Shown: in pieces, positions 45,243 through 56,564 of the stretch
Layout: each line of letters begins with the position of its first letter
Numbering within the stretch: the first letter of the stretch is position 1
Assembly (NCBI RefSeq): GCF_000968175.1
Contig: NZ_FO704551.1
Span: 3,348,001 to 3,412,000 of the forward strand
DNA from: Xenorhabdus poinarii G6
GTDB taxonomy: Bacteria > Pseudomonadota > Gammaproteobacteria > Enterobacterales > Enterobacteriaceae
Reading direction: 5' to 3'
Length of the DNA stretch: 64,000 bases
Made by a program: the position numbers and the translations under genes
Notes under the pieces: generated by a model
Told to the model about the DNA's origin: nothing
What the model saw: the letters and a program-made list of their open reading frames with translations, nothing else
Databases searched by the model: none

Positions 45243-45380
45243 GCCCTTCAACACAAAAAATTGTATTTTTTCGCTGATTGATGATTAAACCAACGATCCG
45301 TCGACTTAACCATCAATCCAACGATGCATTTATGTACAAAGCGGGTATCAAACCCCGCACCTGCTTGCGGGAAAAAAATA

Positions 45381-45926
45381 TTATTTCTGGATAAAGTGCT
45401 CACGATAGTACACTAATTCAGCAATGGATTCCCGAATATCATCCAATGCCTGGTGAGTATTTTTTTTGCTAAACCCTGACAACATCTCTGGCTTCCAACG
45501 ACGAGCCAATTCTTTCAGCGTACTGACATCCAAATAACGGTAATGAAAATATTTTTCCAGTTCAGGCATATAACGGAATAAAAAACGACGATCCTGTCCC
45601 ACACTGTTACCACAAATGGGCGATTTTCCTGCCGGTATCCATTGCTCCAAAAAAGCCAGAGTGGCTTTTTCCGCTTGCGCTTCATCAAACTGGCTCTGCT
45701 TGACCCGCGCCACTAATCCACTCGCCGTATGCGTCCGTACATTCCAATCATCCATCAACGCCAATTGTTCATCCGGTTGATGAATCGCCATCACCGGCCC
45801 TTCTGCAAGGATATTCAATTCCGAATCGGTAACAATAACCGCAATTTCAATAATGCGATCGCGTTCGGGATCTAACCCGGTCATCTCCAAATCTATCCAG
45901 ATAAGATTGTTCTCACTTTTTGACAT
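45381..45926 (-). CDS. orn: Oligoribonuclease
   Basis: DEDDh 3'-5' exoribonuclease that degrades 2-5-nt RNA, including pGpG from cyclic-di-GMP turnover. The 181 aa carry exonuclease motif [20 protein letters not shown] and the motif [10 protein letters not shown]. The C-terminal [13 protein letters not shown] holds the catalytic His and Asp. It is divergent from rsgA across 111 bp, and beside the tRNA-Gly cluster as in E. coli. Confidence 0.97.
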   Translation of the reverse strand: MSKSENNLIWIDLEMTGLDPERDRIIEIAVIVTDSELNILAEGPVMAIHQPDEQLALMDDWNVRTHTASGLVARVKQSQFDEAQAEKATLAFLEQWIPAGKSPICGNSVGQDRRFLFRYMPELEKYFHYRYLDVSTLKELARRWKPEMLSGFSKKNTHQALDDIRESIAELVYYREHFIQK

Positions 45927-46037
45927 GATATATCCTAGTTTCCTTCAAAAGAGATAGTCTCTGTTCATGGTGTATCATAGCGTTTTTGATCACCTACAGC
46001 GATAATCAGCAAGATAGGTGAAATTAAGTGAGGTTAG

Positions 46038-47096
46038 GTGGCTAAAAATAAACTGTCAAAAGGGCAACAACGCCGTGTGCAAGCCAATCATCAGCGCAGG
46101 CTGAATAAGGTAGATTCCAATAAACCAGAAATGGATGACAGCCTGTTTGGTGAACCACAAGAAGGGCGGGTGATCAGCCGATTCGGGCAACATGCCGATA
46201 TTGAAGCAGCAGATTCGTCCATACAGCGTTGCAACATTCGCAGGACAATACGCTCATTGGTCACGGGCGATCGCGTTGTATGGCGTCCCGCGCTGCAATG
46301 TCAGTCTGATGTCAAAGTGAATGGGATCGTCGAAGCCGTCCATGAACGTACTTCCGTACTTACCCGTCCTGATTATTATGATGGTATCAAACCCATCGCA
46401 TCCAATATCGATCAAATCGTGATTGTTTCCGCTATCTTGCCTGAACTCTCATTAAATATTATCGATCGCTATTTAGTTGCCTGCGAAACGCTCAGTATTG
46501 AGCCGGTGATCGTACTGAATAAAATCGATCTGTTGGATGCCGAAAGCCGTGAGTGGGTCAATGATGTGATGGATATCTATCGTCGTATCGGGTATCGCGT
46601 ACTGGAAGTTTCCAGTTATACCGGGGAAGGAATGCCTGAACTGACTGCTCTGTTGACTGATAAAATCAGCATCTTTGCAGGGCAATCCGGCGTTGGAAAA
46701 TCCAGTTTGCTCAATACCCTGCTGCCTGACAATCACGATGATATTTTGGTCAATCATGTTTCTGATAACTCCGGGCTCGGTCAGCATACCACGACCGCCG
46801 CGCGCCTTTACCATTTCCCCCTGGGGGGCGATGTGATTGACTCGCCGGGTGTTCGTGAATTTGGCTTGTGGCATCTCACGCCAGAACAAGTCACACAAGG
46901 TTTTGTCGAATTCCGTGAATATCTGGGGGGATGTAAATTCCGTGATTGCAAACATCAAGATGATCCCGGATGTGCCTTAAAGGAAGCGCTGGAGCAAGGT
47001 GCCATTGCAGAAGAACGGTTTGAAAATTATCACCGGATTCTGGAAAGCATGGCACAGGTTAAACCGCGCCGAAATTTCACAGAGGGTCAAAAATAG
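46038..47096 (+). CDS. rsgA: Small-subunit assembly GTPase RsgA
   Basis: Circularly permuted GTPase that releases RbfA and checks late 30S maturation. The 352 aa begin at a GTG, as in E. coli. The N-terminal OB fold includes [19 protein letters not shown]. The G motifs come in permuted order: NKIDLL (G4), then [10 protein letters not shown] (G1), then [10 protein letters not shown] (G3). The zinc knuckle is [14 protein letters not shown]. psd follows co-directionally. Confidence 0.97.
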   Translation: MAKNKLSKGQQRRVQANHQRRLNKVDSNKPEMDDSLFGEPQEGRVISRFGQHADIEAADSSIQRCNIRRTIRSLVTGDRVVWRPALQCQSDVKVNGIVEAVHERTSVLTRPDYYDGIKPIASNIDQIVIVSAILPELSLNIIDRYLVACETLSIEPVIVLNKIDLLDAESREWVNDVMDIYRRIGYRVLEVSSYTGEGMPELTALLTDKISIFAGQSGVGKSSLLNTLLPDNHDDILVNHVSDNSGLGQHTTTAARLYHFPLGGDVIDSPGVREFGLWHLTPEQVTQGFVEFREYLGGCKFRDCKHQDDPGCALKEALEQGAIAEERFENYHRILESMAQVKPRRNFTEGQK

Positions 47097-47189
47097 GGCA
47101 ATCATTAAGAACCCCTGACATTCAAAATAATGGCAGGTACAATAGTTACCTTTTGTCCAATTTGCCAGAAAAAGCTCCAAGAGGTTCAC

Positions 47190-48110
47190 GTGCTGGATAA
47201 TTTTAAAATCAGGCTACAATATTTACTTCCAAAACAATGTATTACAAATATGGCGGGCTGGTTTGCCAGTAAAAAAGCAGGCTGGCTGACGCAGCTTGCT
47301 ATCAAGGCTTTCGCTAAAGTCTATAAAGTGGATATGAATGAAGCGAAAGATCCTTCATTCACGGCTTACTCAACATTCAATGAATTTTTTATCCGTCCTC
47401 TGAAAGAGGGCATCCGTCCTGTCGTTAATGAGCCTCATCAATTGGTGCTGCCGGCAGACGGTACAGTCAGCCAGCTTGGTGCGATCCGAGAAGATCAGAT
47501 TATCCAAGCCAAAGGCCACTATTATACGATAGAGGCTCTGCTGGCTGGACAGCATCAACTGGCTAAACAGTTCTGTCATGGTCAATTTATCACGACTTAC
47601 TTATCACCGAAGGATTATCACCGAGTGCACATGCCATGTGACGGCGTGCTCAAAGAGATGATCTATGTTCCCGGCGATCTGTTTTCAGTTAATCCACTCA
47701 CGGCGGCTAATGTTCCTAATCTGTTTGCGCGTAATGAGCGTGTGATTTGTTTATTTGAAACCGCATTCGGGCCAATGGTACAAATTCTGGTAGGTGCTAC
47801 CATTGTGGGTAGTATCGAAACAGTTTGGAGCGGCTGTGTTACACCACCGCGTGAAGGTATCATCAAGCGCTGGACCTATCCGGCTGAGGGTGAAGAAGGT
47901 GCCATTTCCCTCAAAAAAGGCGAGGAGATGGGGCTATTCAAACTCGGATCAACGGTTATCAACCTGTTTGCTGCCAATCAGATTAGTTTTGCCAACACCT
48001 TATACAGCGGTTCACAAACCCGTATGGGTGCGCTGATGGCACAAACGCTGATTTCAGAAGAATCGACAGTGAAGACTGACGCATCGATAACCAGAGATAT
48101 CGTCAGCTAA
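47190..48110 (+). CDS. psd: Phosphatidylserine decarboxylase proenzyme
   Basis: Inner-membrane pyruvoyl enzyme that makes phosphatidylethanolamine. The GTG at 47190 is chosen: AGAGG lies 5 nt upstream and the protein then begins [15 protein letters not shown] like E. coli. An in-frame start at 47130 adds an unlikely leader. The 306 aa contain [24 protein letters not shown] and the LGST self-cleavage site in [11 protein letters not shown], which yields the alpha and beta chains. The C-terminal tail after LGST is shorter than in E. coli (322 aa). It is cotranscribed with mscM. Confidence 0.96.
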   Translation: MLDNFKIRLQYLLPKQCITNMAGWFASKKAGWLTQLAIKAFAKVYKVDMNEAKDPSFTAYSTFNEFFIRPLKEGIRPVVNEPHQLVLPADGTVSQLGAIREDQIIQAKGHYYTIEALLAGQHQLAKQFCHGQFITTYLSPKDYHRVHMPCDGVLKEMIYVPGDLFSVNPLTAANVPNLFARNERVICLFETAFGPMVQILVGATIVGSIETVWSGCVTPPREGIIKRWTYPAEGEEGAISLKKGEEMGLFKLGSTVINLFAANQISFANTLYSGSQTRMGALMAQTLISEESTVKTDASITRDIVS

Positions 48111-48135
48111 TTTTATCCCCAAGGAGCCCCTGATT

Positions 48136-51100
48136 GTGCGCCTGATTATCAGTTTACTTTTCAGTCTGTTAATGACGCATTCCGCTTATGCTTTTGTCAT
48201 GTCGTTGGATGAAAACCAACTGAAACAAGAGCTAAAGCAGATTGAAGATAACAAAAACTTCCAAGATCCTGAAATCGCTAAAGCACTTCAAGGGGCCATC
48301 GATTGGATCAACAAAGCAAAATTTGCCAATGCGAATGCGCAAAAATATCAGCAATCCATTGATGAATTTTCTAATATCATCAAAACAATACGTCAGGACA
48401 TTCTTGCTGAAAGCAATATCACGACATCCATTCCGGTCAATCAAACCATCAGCAAGTTAGACCAGCAAATTACCGAGACAAATAAAGAATTACAGGAGCA
48501 AGAACGCCAATTACAGCAGGAACAAGTTGAAATCCAAAAAATCAGTGATTCCATCAGCCTGTTACCGCAACAACAAGCGGAAGAAAAACGCTTGCTGACT
48601 GAGGCGACGACCCGGCTTCAGTCTCTTGATCTCCCTTCCACCCCTCTCGCTAAAGCACAATTGATGCAGGCGCAGGCAGAAGTCGATGCCCATAATGCGA
48701 TCATTAATGAACTGAGTATCGCGCAATTTTCTGCCAATAGCCGTCAGGAAATTGCGCGCATGCGAGCCGAATTATTAAAAAAACGTCAGCAACGACTGGA
48801 TAATAAACTCCTGCAATTACGCAGCCAGTTAAATATCCAGCATCAGCAGGAAACAGAATTTGCTTTGGAGTATACCGAAGAACTGGCTGCACAAAGTGGG
48901 GAAAAAACGCCAAAGTTCTTGCTGGATGAGCTACAAAAAAACCGCCAGTTGTCACAAATACTCAATCAGCAAATAAAGGGCATGGAAGAGCTGGGTTTAC
49001 AACAACGCAAAGTAACCAGCGATATCCTCCAGGCTCACGAAACACTCAACACCATCCGGGCACAAGCGCAACAGACACAATGGCAAAATTCGCCCACGAT
49101 CATTAGCGAAAAGTTGCGAGCCAGAATTTCCCATCCCCTGGAAATGCCAAAACCCCAACAAATTGACAGAGATATTGCCGAATTAAGTGCCGATAAACTG
49201 AAATATGAAGAAATGCTGGATGTGACACAACGCTCACAAAGTCTTCGTGAGCAAGCATCTTCGCCTTATCTTTCACTGACGCCAAAACAAAAAATAATCT
49301 ATGACTCACTGATTCGCACAAGAGAAAAGCTATTAACTTCTTTGCTCTCAAGATATAACGATAAAATACTGGAACTGGCAAAATTTAAGGTCACGACCAA
49401 CCAATTATATGATGTTTTAAAAGAATTAAATGATGCGGCTCACCGCTATCTGTTCTGGGTGGCCGATGTCAAGCCCATCTCACTGGAATACCCGCTGATG
49501 GTCGTGCAAGATCTATCACGCTTGCTGTCTCTGAATACCTTCTCGGAGCTGGGTCTTGCCATCCATGAGATGCTGACCACAAAGAATACGCTGCTCTATT
49601 TACTCGGCGCGTTGCTACTGGTGATTTTCAGTATTAGCTCACGCCGTCAGTATCACGCGTTTCTTGAACATTCCAGCAACCGTATCGGCAAAGTCACCCA
49701 AGATCATTTTTCCCTGACAGTACGAACCGTTTTTTGGTCTACGGTTGCCGCATCACCGTTACCCATGCTCTGGTCAGCCATTGGCTACGGCTTGCAAAGT
49801 GCGTGGCCATATCCGATAGCAGCAGCCATAGGCAGTGGTATCAGCGCAACAACGCCGATCCTGTGGGTCTTTATGCTGAGTGCCGCTTTTGCTCATCCAA
49901 ATGGCTTATTTATCGCCCATTTTCGTTGGCCGGAAGAACGGATAAAACGGGCGATGCGTTTCTACCGTCTTTCTATTTTCCTGATCGTGCCTCTTATGAT
50001 GGCAGTGATCGCCTGTAATAATTACAATGACACGATATTTCTCCCGACGCTTGGCAGACTCTGTTTCTTCATGCTGTGTATTGCGCTGAGTTTAGTCACC
50101 AATAGCTTAAAGCGTGCCGGTATTCCTCTCTATATGGACAAACACGGCTCCGGCGAAAATATCATTAATTCGGTGCTATGGTGGGTTCTGCTCTCTGCCC
50201 CAATTCTGGCCGCCCTTGCTTCGCTTCTGGGTTATCTGCAAACGTCTCAGGCGCTATTGGCGCGTCTGGAAACATCCGTGGCGATCTGGCTCTTTCTACT
50301 GGTCATTTACCACATTGTGCGGCGGTGGATGCTGATCCAGCGGCGCAAAATCGCTTTTGAACGGGCAAAACAACGCCGGGCAGAGATATTAGCCCAACGT
50401 GCCAAAAATGAAGATGATTCTGCCAACATAAATAGCAGTGTAGAAGGTTCAATCGAAGTTGAGGAGCCAATCATCGACTTGGATGCCATCAGTGCTCAAT
50501 CGTTAGGATTAGTCCGTTCAATCCTGACCATGATTGCGCTCGTTTCTTTGATCCTGTTGTGGTCTGAATTACATTCAGCGTTCTCGTTCCTGGAAACTAT
50601 CCAGCTCTGGAACGTGAGCACAAACATCAACGGTGTCGATAGCATTCAGCCAATCACACTAGGCTCTGTGCTCATTGCGATCTTAGTGATTATCATTACG
50701 ACTCAGCTTGTCCGTAATTTACCCGCGTTGTTGGAACTCGCTCTCTTACAGCATCTGGTACTGACCCCGGGAACCGGTTATGCCATCACGGCACTGACCA
50801 AATACAGTATTACACTCATTGGCGGCTTGGTTGGCTTTTCCCTGGTGGGGATTGAATGGTCGAAAATACAGTGGCTGGTTGCTGCAATGGGGGTTGGGCT
50901 GGGTTTTGGTTTGCAGGAAATTTTCACCAATATCATTTCCGGTCTGATCATTTTATTTGAAAAACCCATCCGCATTGGGGATACCGTGACGATCCGAGGT
51001 CTGACAGGTAGCATCTCAAAGATCAATACGCGGGCAACAACATTGACTGACTGGGATAGAAAAGAAATTATCGTTCCCAATAAGGCATTTATTACAGAGC

Positions 51101-51498
51101 AATTCATTAACTGGTCATTATCTGACACGATCACACGTATCGTCCTGACAATCCCGGTACCGGCTGAGGTTGACTCTGCCCATGCCACCGACATATTACT
51201 CTCTGTTGCTAAACGCTCACCATTCATTCTTGATAACCCTGTGCCGGAAGTCTATTTAGTGGATTTACAGCAAGGCATCCAGATTTATGAATTACGCGCC
51301 TATGCCGCAGAGATGGGGCACCGTATGCCTGCCCGCCATGAAATACACCAACACATTTTGCAGGAATTCAGCAAACAGAATATCACCTTGCCATTCCCGC
51401 CATTCCAGGCGCGAGTTGATATTTTCGGGCAAGAGATCCGCAGCGCGACAACGAACTACACCGGTCGAAATCCCCCACGTAAACCGGGAGAACTGTAA
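48136..51498 (+). CDS. mscM: Miniconductance mechanosensitive channel MscM
   Basis: MscK-like member of the MscS family that opens on hypo-osmotic shock. The 1120 aa start at a GTG with AAGGAG 9 nt upstream. A signal peptide ends at SAYAF. A long periplasmic coiled-coil region rich in Gln/Glu (about 25-420) follows, then multiple membrane helices (about 480-880). The MscS pore and cytoplasmic domain begin at VGLGFGLQEIFTNIISGL and continue through FEKPIRIGDTVTI. It is 25 bp after psd, as in E. coli. Confidence 0.94.
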   Translation: MRLIISLLFSLLMTHSAYAFVMSLDENQLKQELKQIEDNKNFQDPEIAKALQGAIDWINKAKFANANAQKYQQSIDEFSNIIKTIRQDILAESNITTSIPVNQTISKLDQQITETNKELQEQERQLQQEQVEIQKISDSISLLPQQQAEEKRLLTEATTRLQSLDLPSTPLAKAQLMQAQAEVDAHNAIINELSIAQFSANSRQEIARMRAELLKKRQQRLDNKLLQLRSQLNIQHQQETEFALEYTEELAAQSGEKTPKFLLDELQKNRQLSQILNQQIKGMEELGLQQRKVTSDILQAHETLNTIRAQAQQTQWQNSPTIISEKLRARISHPLEMPKPQQIDRDIAELSADKLKYEEMLDVTQRSQSLREQASSPYLSLTPKQKIIYDSLIRTREKLLTSLLSRYNDKILELAKFKVTTNQLYDVLKELNDAAHRYLFWVADVKPISLEYPLMVVQDLSRLLSLNTFSELGLAIHEMLTTKNTLLYLLGALLLVIFSISSRRQYHAFLEHSSNRIGKVTQDHFSLTVRTVFWSTVAASPLPMLWSAIGYGLQSAWPYPIAAAIGSGISATTPILWVFMLSAAFAHPNGLFIAHFRWPEERIKRAMRFYRLSIFLIVPLMMAVIACNNYNDTIFLPTLGRLCFFMLCIALSLVTNSLKRAGIPLYMDKHGSGENIINSVLWWVLLSAPILAALASLLGYLQTSQALLARLETSVAIWLFLLVIYHIVRRWMLIQRRKIAFERAKQRRAEILAQRAKNEDDSANINSSVEGSIEVEEPIIDLDAISAQSLGLVRSILTMIALVSLILLWSELHSAFSFLETIQLWNVSTNINGVDSIQPITLGSVLIAILVIIITTQLVRNLPALLELALLQHLVLTPGTGYAITALTKYSITLIGGLVGFSLVGIEWSKIQWLVAAMGVGLGFGLQEIFTNIISGLIILFEKPIRIGDTVTIRGLTGSISKINTRATTLTDWDRKEIIVPNKAFITEQFINWSLSDTITRIVLTIPVPAEVDSAHATDILLSVAKRSPFILDNPVPEVYLVDLQQGIQIYELRAYAAEMGHRMPARHEIHQHILQEFSKQNITLPFPPFQARVDIFGQEIRSATTNYTGRNPPRKPGEL

Positions 51499-51519
51499 CC
51501 TTACGGCGACATGAACCAG

Positions 51520-51549
51520 AAAACCGCATCATATCAGATGCGGTTTTCC
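51520..51549. terminator. Terminator between mscM and yigL
   Basis: AAAACCGCATC/GATGCGGTTTT is a perfect 11-bp stem with a 6-nt loop. It ends the psd-mscM unit and faces yigL, so it may act both ways. It marks the junction between the E. coli 94-min and 86-min gene orders. Confidence 0.85.
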
Positions 51550-51589
51550 AACAATATTCAGATGGTTAGATTCAGACTTAATATTGGAT

Positions 51590-52390
51590 TCAAACTTGAT
51601 AGAGGTTCCGCAAATAACCCGCAACGGCATCGTCCGCATTGGAACCAATGACTTCCATATCCGGGAGAATATCTTTCAAACGCTGATGTGCGCCCTGCAT
51701 AATGCAGCCCTTGCCTGCGACACTCAACATTTCCCGATCATTCATACCATCACCAAAAGCAATGCAATCATGCAATGAGTAGCCAATCAATTGGCAAACG
51801 TGTTCCAATGCATGGCCTTTAGAAACATGACCCGCCATCACTTCCAAACAATTTCGCAGGGAAAAGCTGACATTGACCTTTCCTCCCCACCGCGCTTTGA
51901 TTCTCTCTTCCAACGCCACCAGGTAATCATGATCTTCACTGGTGTAATAGACTTTGCACACACCATCAGTAGGAAAGGTATCGCGTTGAAAAAGTTGGTA
52001 ATGGAAAACGGACTCCTGAAAAAACACTTTCTGTTCAGGGGACTCTCTATTGATGAACCAATCATCATTATTGAAGTAATTCGTCAGGATATTGGGGTTA
52101 TCAAATTCCAATAAACACAAATCATGGGCAATTTCAGGATCTAAATTATGGCTGAAAACTAATTCATCCTGACTATTGTGAACTCTTGCGCCGTTGGAGG
52201 TGATCATATAAGCGTCAATACCTAACCCATCACGGATCTGCCCCACATCAATATGATGACGCCCTGTCGCAAAAATAAAATGAATCCCTTGCTCGGTCAG
52301 AAAGTTCAGCGTTTCCTTAGTATACGCGGTTAATTTATGGTCGGGGGACAACAATGTGCCATCTAAATCTGAAGCAACAACATGATACAT
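51590..52390 (-). CDS. yigL: HAD-family pyridoxal phosphate/sugar phosphatase YigL
   Basis: Cof-type HAD hydrolase. E. coli YigL dephosphorylates pyridoxal 5'-phosphate and sugar phosphates and helps relieve glucose-phosphate stress. The 266 aa have motif I DLDGTLLSP (8-16), FATGRHH, and the C-terminal GHALEHVCQLIGYSLHDCI and GDGMNDREML metal motif. It is last in recQ-pldB-yigL, read leftward. The rhtB/rhtC threonine-efflux genes that lie near pldB in E. coli are absent. Confidence 0.94.
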   Translation of the reverse strand: MYHVVASDLDGTLLSPDHKLTAYTKETLNFLTEQGIHFIFATGRHHIDVGQIRDGLGIDAYMITSNGARVHNSQDELVFSHNLDPEIAHDLCLLEFDNPNILTNYFNNDDWFINRESPEQKVFFQESVFHYQLFQRDTFPTDGVCKVYYTSEDHDYLVALEERIKARWGGKVNVSFSLRNCLEVMAGHVSKGHALEHVCQLIGYSLHDCIAFGDGMNDREMLSVAGKGCIMQGAHQRLKDILPDMEVIGSNADDAVAGYLRNLYQV

Positions 52391-52410
52391 GGTTATGATT
52401 CCTAAACTGA

Positions 52411-53409
52411 TCAGTTCTGGTCAAAAAAATCACAAATGGCATTGAGAGCCTGCGCGCGCAGTACGTCTTTTTCGAACAAAATTTCGTGATAAGCCCCCTG
52501 GATAATCAGCGGGTTTTGTTCTTTTTTTCCGGTTTCTGCTTTTTGGTGTAATTCACAAAAAGCCAATAACGCCTGATTACTTACTATCTTATCGGCACTC
52601 GCTTGCAAGACAATGAGTGGGGTCTGAATTTTACCTGCATTTTCAATCAGATTATCTCCCATTCGCAGACTTTCACGCATCCAATGGTAAGTTGGCCCGC
52701 CAAGACGTAATTCAGGGTAATCGGCATAGTAGCGTAAATAACGCTGGTAACGTGCATAACTGTGCGTTAATAAATTAATAAAATAGGGTAATGGCCGCCA
52801 TTGCCCTGTTGACAGAGCATAAGCGTTACGCCTTTTGAGAGAGGGTTCGGCCTGATTAACCAGAAAATTAGCCAACCAACGCGGCATCGGTAAATGAATA
52901 CCAAACATCGGTGCACACAGCGCGACAGCACAAAAAACAGACGTCGGGTAACGCATCAAAAAACGGCTTAAAATCGCACCGCCCATTGAATGAGCCAACG
53001 CATAACAACGATGAGATTGGCGAGAGACCACTTCAAGCTCAATCAATGTCGCAAGATCATCCACATAATGATCAAACGCTTCAACGTGGCCTTTTTGCCG
53101 ATCACTCAACATTCGCCCGGATCGCCCTTGCCCACGATGATCAATAATGAAAATATCGTAGCCCAAGTGGTAAAAATCGTAAGCCACTTCCGGGTATTTC
53201 ATATAGCTTTCACTTCGGCCGGGCAAAATCACCAGGGTTTTATCATGGAAGGGAGAACAAAAGGAGACATAATGGATGGGAATGTCATCAATGCCCATAA
53301 ATTGCCTCTCTTCCCTCGTTCGCCAAAAATCCAGTAACAATCCGTTTGTAAAGGCAGAGAACTGAGCTTCACGGTTTAACCAGCTTGCTTTCAATTTCTC
53401 AGACACCAT
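52411..53409 (-). CDS. pldB: Lysophospholipase L2
   Basis: Alpha/beta hydrolase on lysophosphatidylethanolamine at the inner membrane. The 332 aa include HYVSFCSPFHDKTLVILPG, GRSESYMKYPE, DHRGQGRSGRML and the nucleophile elbow AHSMGG. The C-terminal QGAYHEILFE holds the catalytic His. It is 28 bp after recQ and 20 bp before yigL, so probably one operon. Confidence 0.94.
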   Translation of the reverse strand: MVSEKLKASWLNREAQFSAFTNGLLLDFWRTREERQFMGIDDIPIHYVSFCSPFHDKTLVILPGRSESYMKYPEVAYDFYHLGYDIFIIDHRGQGRSGRMLSDRQKGHVEAFDHYVDDLATLIELEVVSRQSHRCYALAHSMGGAILSRFLMRYPTSVFCAVALCAPMFGIHLPMPRWLANFLVNQAEPSLKRRNAYALSTGQWRPLPYFINLLTHSYARYQRYLRYYADYPELRLGGPTYHWMRESLRMGDNLIENAGKIQTPLIVLQASADKIVSNQALLAFCELHQKAETGKKEQNPLIIQGAYHEILFEKDVLRAQALNAICDFFDQN

Positions 53410-53437
53410 TCATCGTCCTCTGCCAGTGATCCTTTGG

Positions 53438-55264
53438 TTATTCAACCTCGTCAAAATGCTCACGAATTAATGTCATAAACGCCTCCCCAAAGCGTTCTAA
53501 TTTCCTCTGCCCAACACCGTTAATTAGCAACAGCTCATCCGGTGTTATCGGACACTGTTCTGCCATTTCAATTAATGTCACGTCATTGAAAACGACAAAC
53601 GGGGGAATGTTATTTTCATCAGCAATGGATTTACGCAATTTGCGCAACTTGGCAAACAATTTACGATCATAGTTCCCACTGTATGATTTGTTTTGCTGAT
53701 TGCGGCTTTTCAAGTTTTGGATGCGTGGTACAGCCAGTGGTAAAGGGACTTCACCGCGCAAGACTGGCCGCGCCGCTTCTGTCAGTTGCAGGGCTGAATA
53801 GTTAGCAATGTTTTGCTGAATCAGCCCCAAATGAATGAGCTGACGCAAGACGCTCATCCAATGTTCCTGGCTCTGTGCTTTACCAATGCCGTAGACAGGC
53901 AGCTTGTCATGCCCAAATTCTCTAATGCGTTGATTATTTGCCCCTCGTAGCACGTCGACAATATAACCAACCCCGAAACGCTGTCCAACACGATAGATGC
54001 AGGACAGCGCTTTCTGAGCCTCGACCAAACCGTCATACCGTTTGGGGGGATCAAGGCAAATATCACAATTGCCACACGCTGTTTGACGACTTTCACCAAA
54101 ATAATTCAGCAACACCAAACGCCTGCAAGTCTGCGCTTCAGCAAATGCCCCCATCGCATTCAGTTTATGTCGTTCAATATCCTGCTGTTCACCCGCCGGT
54201 TTCTCTTCCAGGCAACGACGCAGCCACGCCATATCCGCAGGATCGTAAAACAATACCGCTTCGGCAGGTAAGCCATCCCGCCCTGCACGGCCGGTTTCTT
54301 GATAATAGGATTCGATATTACGGGGAATATCAAAGTGCACGACAAAACGCACGTTAGGTTTGTTTATTCCCATCCCAAAGGCAACGGTTGCTACAACAAT
54401 CTGCAAATCATCCCGCTGGAAGGCATCTTGTACCCACGCACGTTGATTGTTTTCTAGTCCGGCATGATAAGGGGCAACACTTAACCCCCGTTTTTGCAAA
54501 CGCTCCGCCGTGTCTTCCACTTTATTGCGGCTATTACAGTAAATAATGCCACTTTTTCCCTGCTGACCACGGACAAATGACCAAAGCTGATCAAGAGGTT
54601 TGTATTTCTCGACTAACGTGTAGCGAATGTTAGGACGATCAAAGCTGCTGATATGAATAATCGGCTCACGCAACGCCAATAAACGCACGATATCCTGACG
54701 GGTCGTTTTATCTGCCGTCGCGGTTAAGGCAATGACGGGAAGATGGGGGAAATGGTGGCGAAGTTGCCCTAGCGCACGATATTCTGGGCGAAAGTCATGC
54801 CCCCATTGAGAAATACAATGCGCTTCATCAACAGCCAGTAAAACAGGCTGCCAGCCGTGAAGTTGCTCCAGAAAATTATCCGTGACCAACCGTTCTGGGG
54901 CAATATAAAGCAGTTTAATCATCCCCTGGCGGCAACGTTGCATAATATCAACTTGCTGTTCACGGCGTTGGGTTGAGTTCAGGCACTCCGCTTCAACGCC
55001 ATTCGCCCGGAGTTGATCAACTTGATCTTTCATCAATGAGATTAATGGAGAGACAACCAGCGTCAGCCCATTTTTAACCAACGCGGGGATCTGGTAGCAC
55101 AGCGATTTACCGCCTCCCGTTGGCATAACAACCAGGCAATCACGCCCGTCAAGCACGGCGTTAATCACTTGCTGCTGTCCTGGCCGAAATTGCTGGTATC
55201 CGAATGTTTTTCGTAATGCTTGTTCAGCCCGCGATGCCGTGCTGATGAGTTCTGCGGTAGACAC
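53438..55264 (-). CDS. recQ: ATP-dependent DNA helicase RecQ
   Basis: 3'-5' helicase of the RecF recombination pathway. The GTG at 55264 is used because GAGGA is 7 nt upstream, giving a 608-aa protein, the usual length. Motifs: [21 protein letters not shown] (I), [15 protein letters not shown] (II), [11 protein letters not shown] (III), GRAGRDGLP (VI). The zinc site is [10 protein letters not shown]...CGNCDIC, with RQC then HRDC domains (last about 80 residues, [12 protein letters not shown]). pldA, next to recQ in E. coli, is missing. The 482-bp gap to yigI has no supported gene. Confidence 0.96.
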   Translation of the reverse strand: MSTAELISTASRAEQALRKTFGYQQFRPGQQQVINAVLDGRDCLVVMPTGGGKSLCYQIPALVKNGLTLVVSPLISLMKDQVDQLRANGVEAECLNSTQRREQQVDIMQRCRQGMIKLLYIAPERLVTDNFLEQLHGWQPVLLAVDEAHCISQWGHDFRPEYRALGQLRHHFPHLPVIALTATADKTTRQDIVRLLALREPIIHISSFDRPNIRYTLVEKYKPLDQLWSFVRGQQGKSGIIYCNSRNKVEDTAERLQKRGLSVAPYHAGLENNQRAWVQDAFQRDDLQIVVATVAFGMGINKPNVRFVVHFDIPRNIESYYQETGRAGRDGLPAEAVLFYDPADMAWLRRCLEEKPAGEQQDIERHKLNAMGAFAEAQTCRRLVLLNYFGESRQTACGNCDICLDPPKRYDGLVEAQKALSCIYRVGQRFGVGYIVDVLRGANNQRIREFGHDKLPVYGIGKAQSQEHWMSVLRQLIHLGLIQQNIANYSALQLTEAARPVLRGEVPLPLAVPRIQNLKSRNQQNKSYSGNYDRKLFAKLRKLRKSIADENNIPPFVVFNDVTLIEMAEQCPITPDELLLINGVGQRKLERFGEAFMTLIREHFDEVE

Positions 55265-55629
55265 GCCTTTCCTCAATCGTTAAACGCTAATCCTTAAAAA
55301 AGCCTAAAAGCAGGCTGTAAAAATACAGCCGCAATCCGGGCGCCTGCATATATTCTGCTGCTGCACGTTGACATCCTGTTCACCCTGAACATTGTGAATA
55401 AGATGTGTCCGGTATCACGATAAATTGCCGATGTCTTAATTTTAGAGCCAGAAGTCTCAATAATGTCATTCGTATTACAGGGATAAAACATAAGGGATCT
55501 TTTCCCGCTCTTATTGAGGGTACACGTTCTCTCACTTCATCACACTCTCACTGCATAACATTGTTTTAAATCACCGCTTATTCTACACGCTACATGATTA
55601 TTTTTTGTATTTTCCGTGAATGGTTTTTT

Positions 55630-55641
55630 CGAAGCGCTTCG
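55630..55641. promoter_or_regulatory. 12-bp perfect palindrome upstream of yigI
   Basis: CGAAGCGCTTCG is a perfect palindrome with a central CG, the shape of a LacI/GalR-family operator, about 105 bp before yigI. No regulator can be named. Confidence 0.35.
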
Positions 55642-55746
55642 CAGACTGGTAAAGTCGATAACGAAAGCATAAACTTAACAATTGATTAACCCAAGACACC
55701 CATTTAATATCATTGATCTTTACGTTTTATTATCAGGAAATCTGCT

Positions 55747-56232
55747 ATGGAAAACAGACTGCGAGCAAACCTCACCTTAACGCCAGAAGAAGCGCGTAAA
55801 TTTATTGGTGAAATTTTTATTTATCATATGCCATTTAACCAAGTGTTGGGTCTCGAACTGCTCCGCTTCGAACAAGACTATGTCGAATTGCAATTTCGCT
55901 ATCAAGAAAAATTGGTTGGTAATATAATGCATAAGATTCTGCATGGCGGCGCGATCGCTTCCATATTAGATGTTGCAGGCGGGCTGGTTTGTGCCGGTAA
56001 TATGCTGACAGCAATGGACGCGCTGACCACCGAAGAACTCCAGAAACGTCTCACCACACTTGGCACAATCGATCTACGTGTAGATTACCTGAGACCCGGA
56101 CGCGGTGAAGTCTTTACCGCCAGTTGCAACATTATCCGTGCTGGCAATAAAGTGTCTGTCGCCAGAATTGAATTGCATAATGAAAAACAAGTCCATATTG
56201 CCAGTGCCGTTGGGACTTATTTGGTTGGTTAA
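55747..56232 (+). CDS. yigI: Hotdog-fold thioesterase YigI
   Basis: PaaI-type acyl-CoA thioesterase family. The 161-aa protein has the family motif [17 protein letters not shown] and a conserved [16 protein letters not shown] strand pair. E. coli YigI hydrolyses medium- to long-chain acyl-CoA. AGGAAA lies 8 bp before the ATG. The 332 bp to rarD are AT-rich with nothing recognisable. Confidence 0.9.
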   Translation: MENRLRANLTLTPEEARKFIGEIFIYHMPFNQVLGLELLRFEQDYVELQFRYQEKLVGNIMHKILHGGAIASILDVAGGLVCAGNMLTAMDALTTEELQKRLTTLGTIDLRVDYLRPGRGEVFTASCNIIRAGNKVSVARIELHNEKQVHIASAVGTYLVG

Positions 56233-56564
56233 TTTTTATTTATTTCAATTTAATCGATTGATCATAGTTCATTGATTTAAATAATTATTTATTTTTTCAA
56301 TAAATTGTTATTTGAAAAAGTCAGAAGGTGAGTTACGAATCCCCAAAACCAAACAGAACAAGAAATTATGTCAGCTTCCTTGCTGATATAGGAAACTTAT
56401 GGCAATACTCACTCAATTGTATAATGAATTAAGAAATAATGGTCACCCATACCATTAACTACTTGTAAATTGTTCATCCCAGTGACACATTGTATAACGC
56501 TATGGGCTATCATCTAATAGGCTTTTCTCATTTTCTGAACACGCTCTAAACATTCAAGGACATT

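Noticed and set aside
55368..55377. TTGACATCCT resembling one arm of the island palindromes
   Set aside because: No matching AGGATGTCAA arm follows within hairpin distance, so it is a chance half-match.
55294..55491. 65-codon minus-strand open frame in the recQ-yigI gap
   Set aside because: No ribosome site, no recognisable family, and no similarity to PldA.
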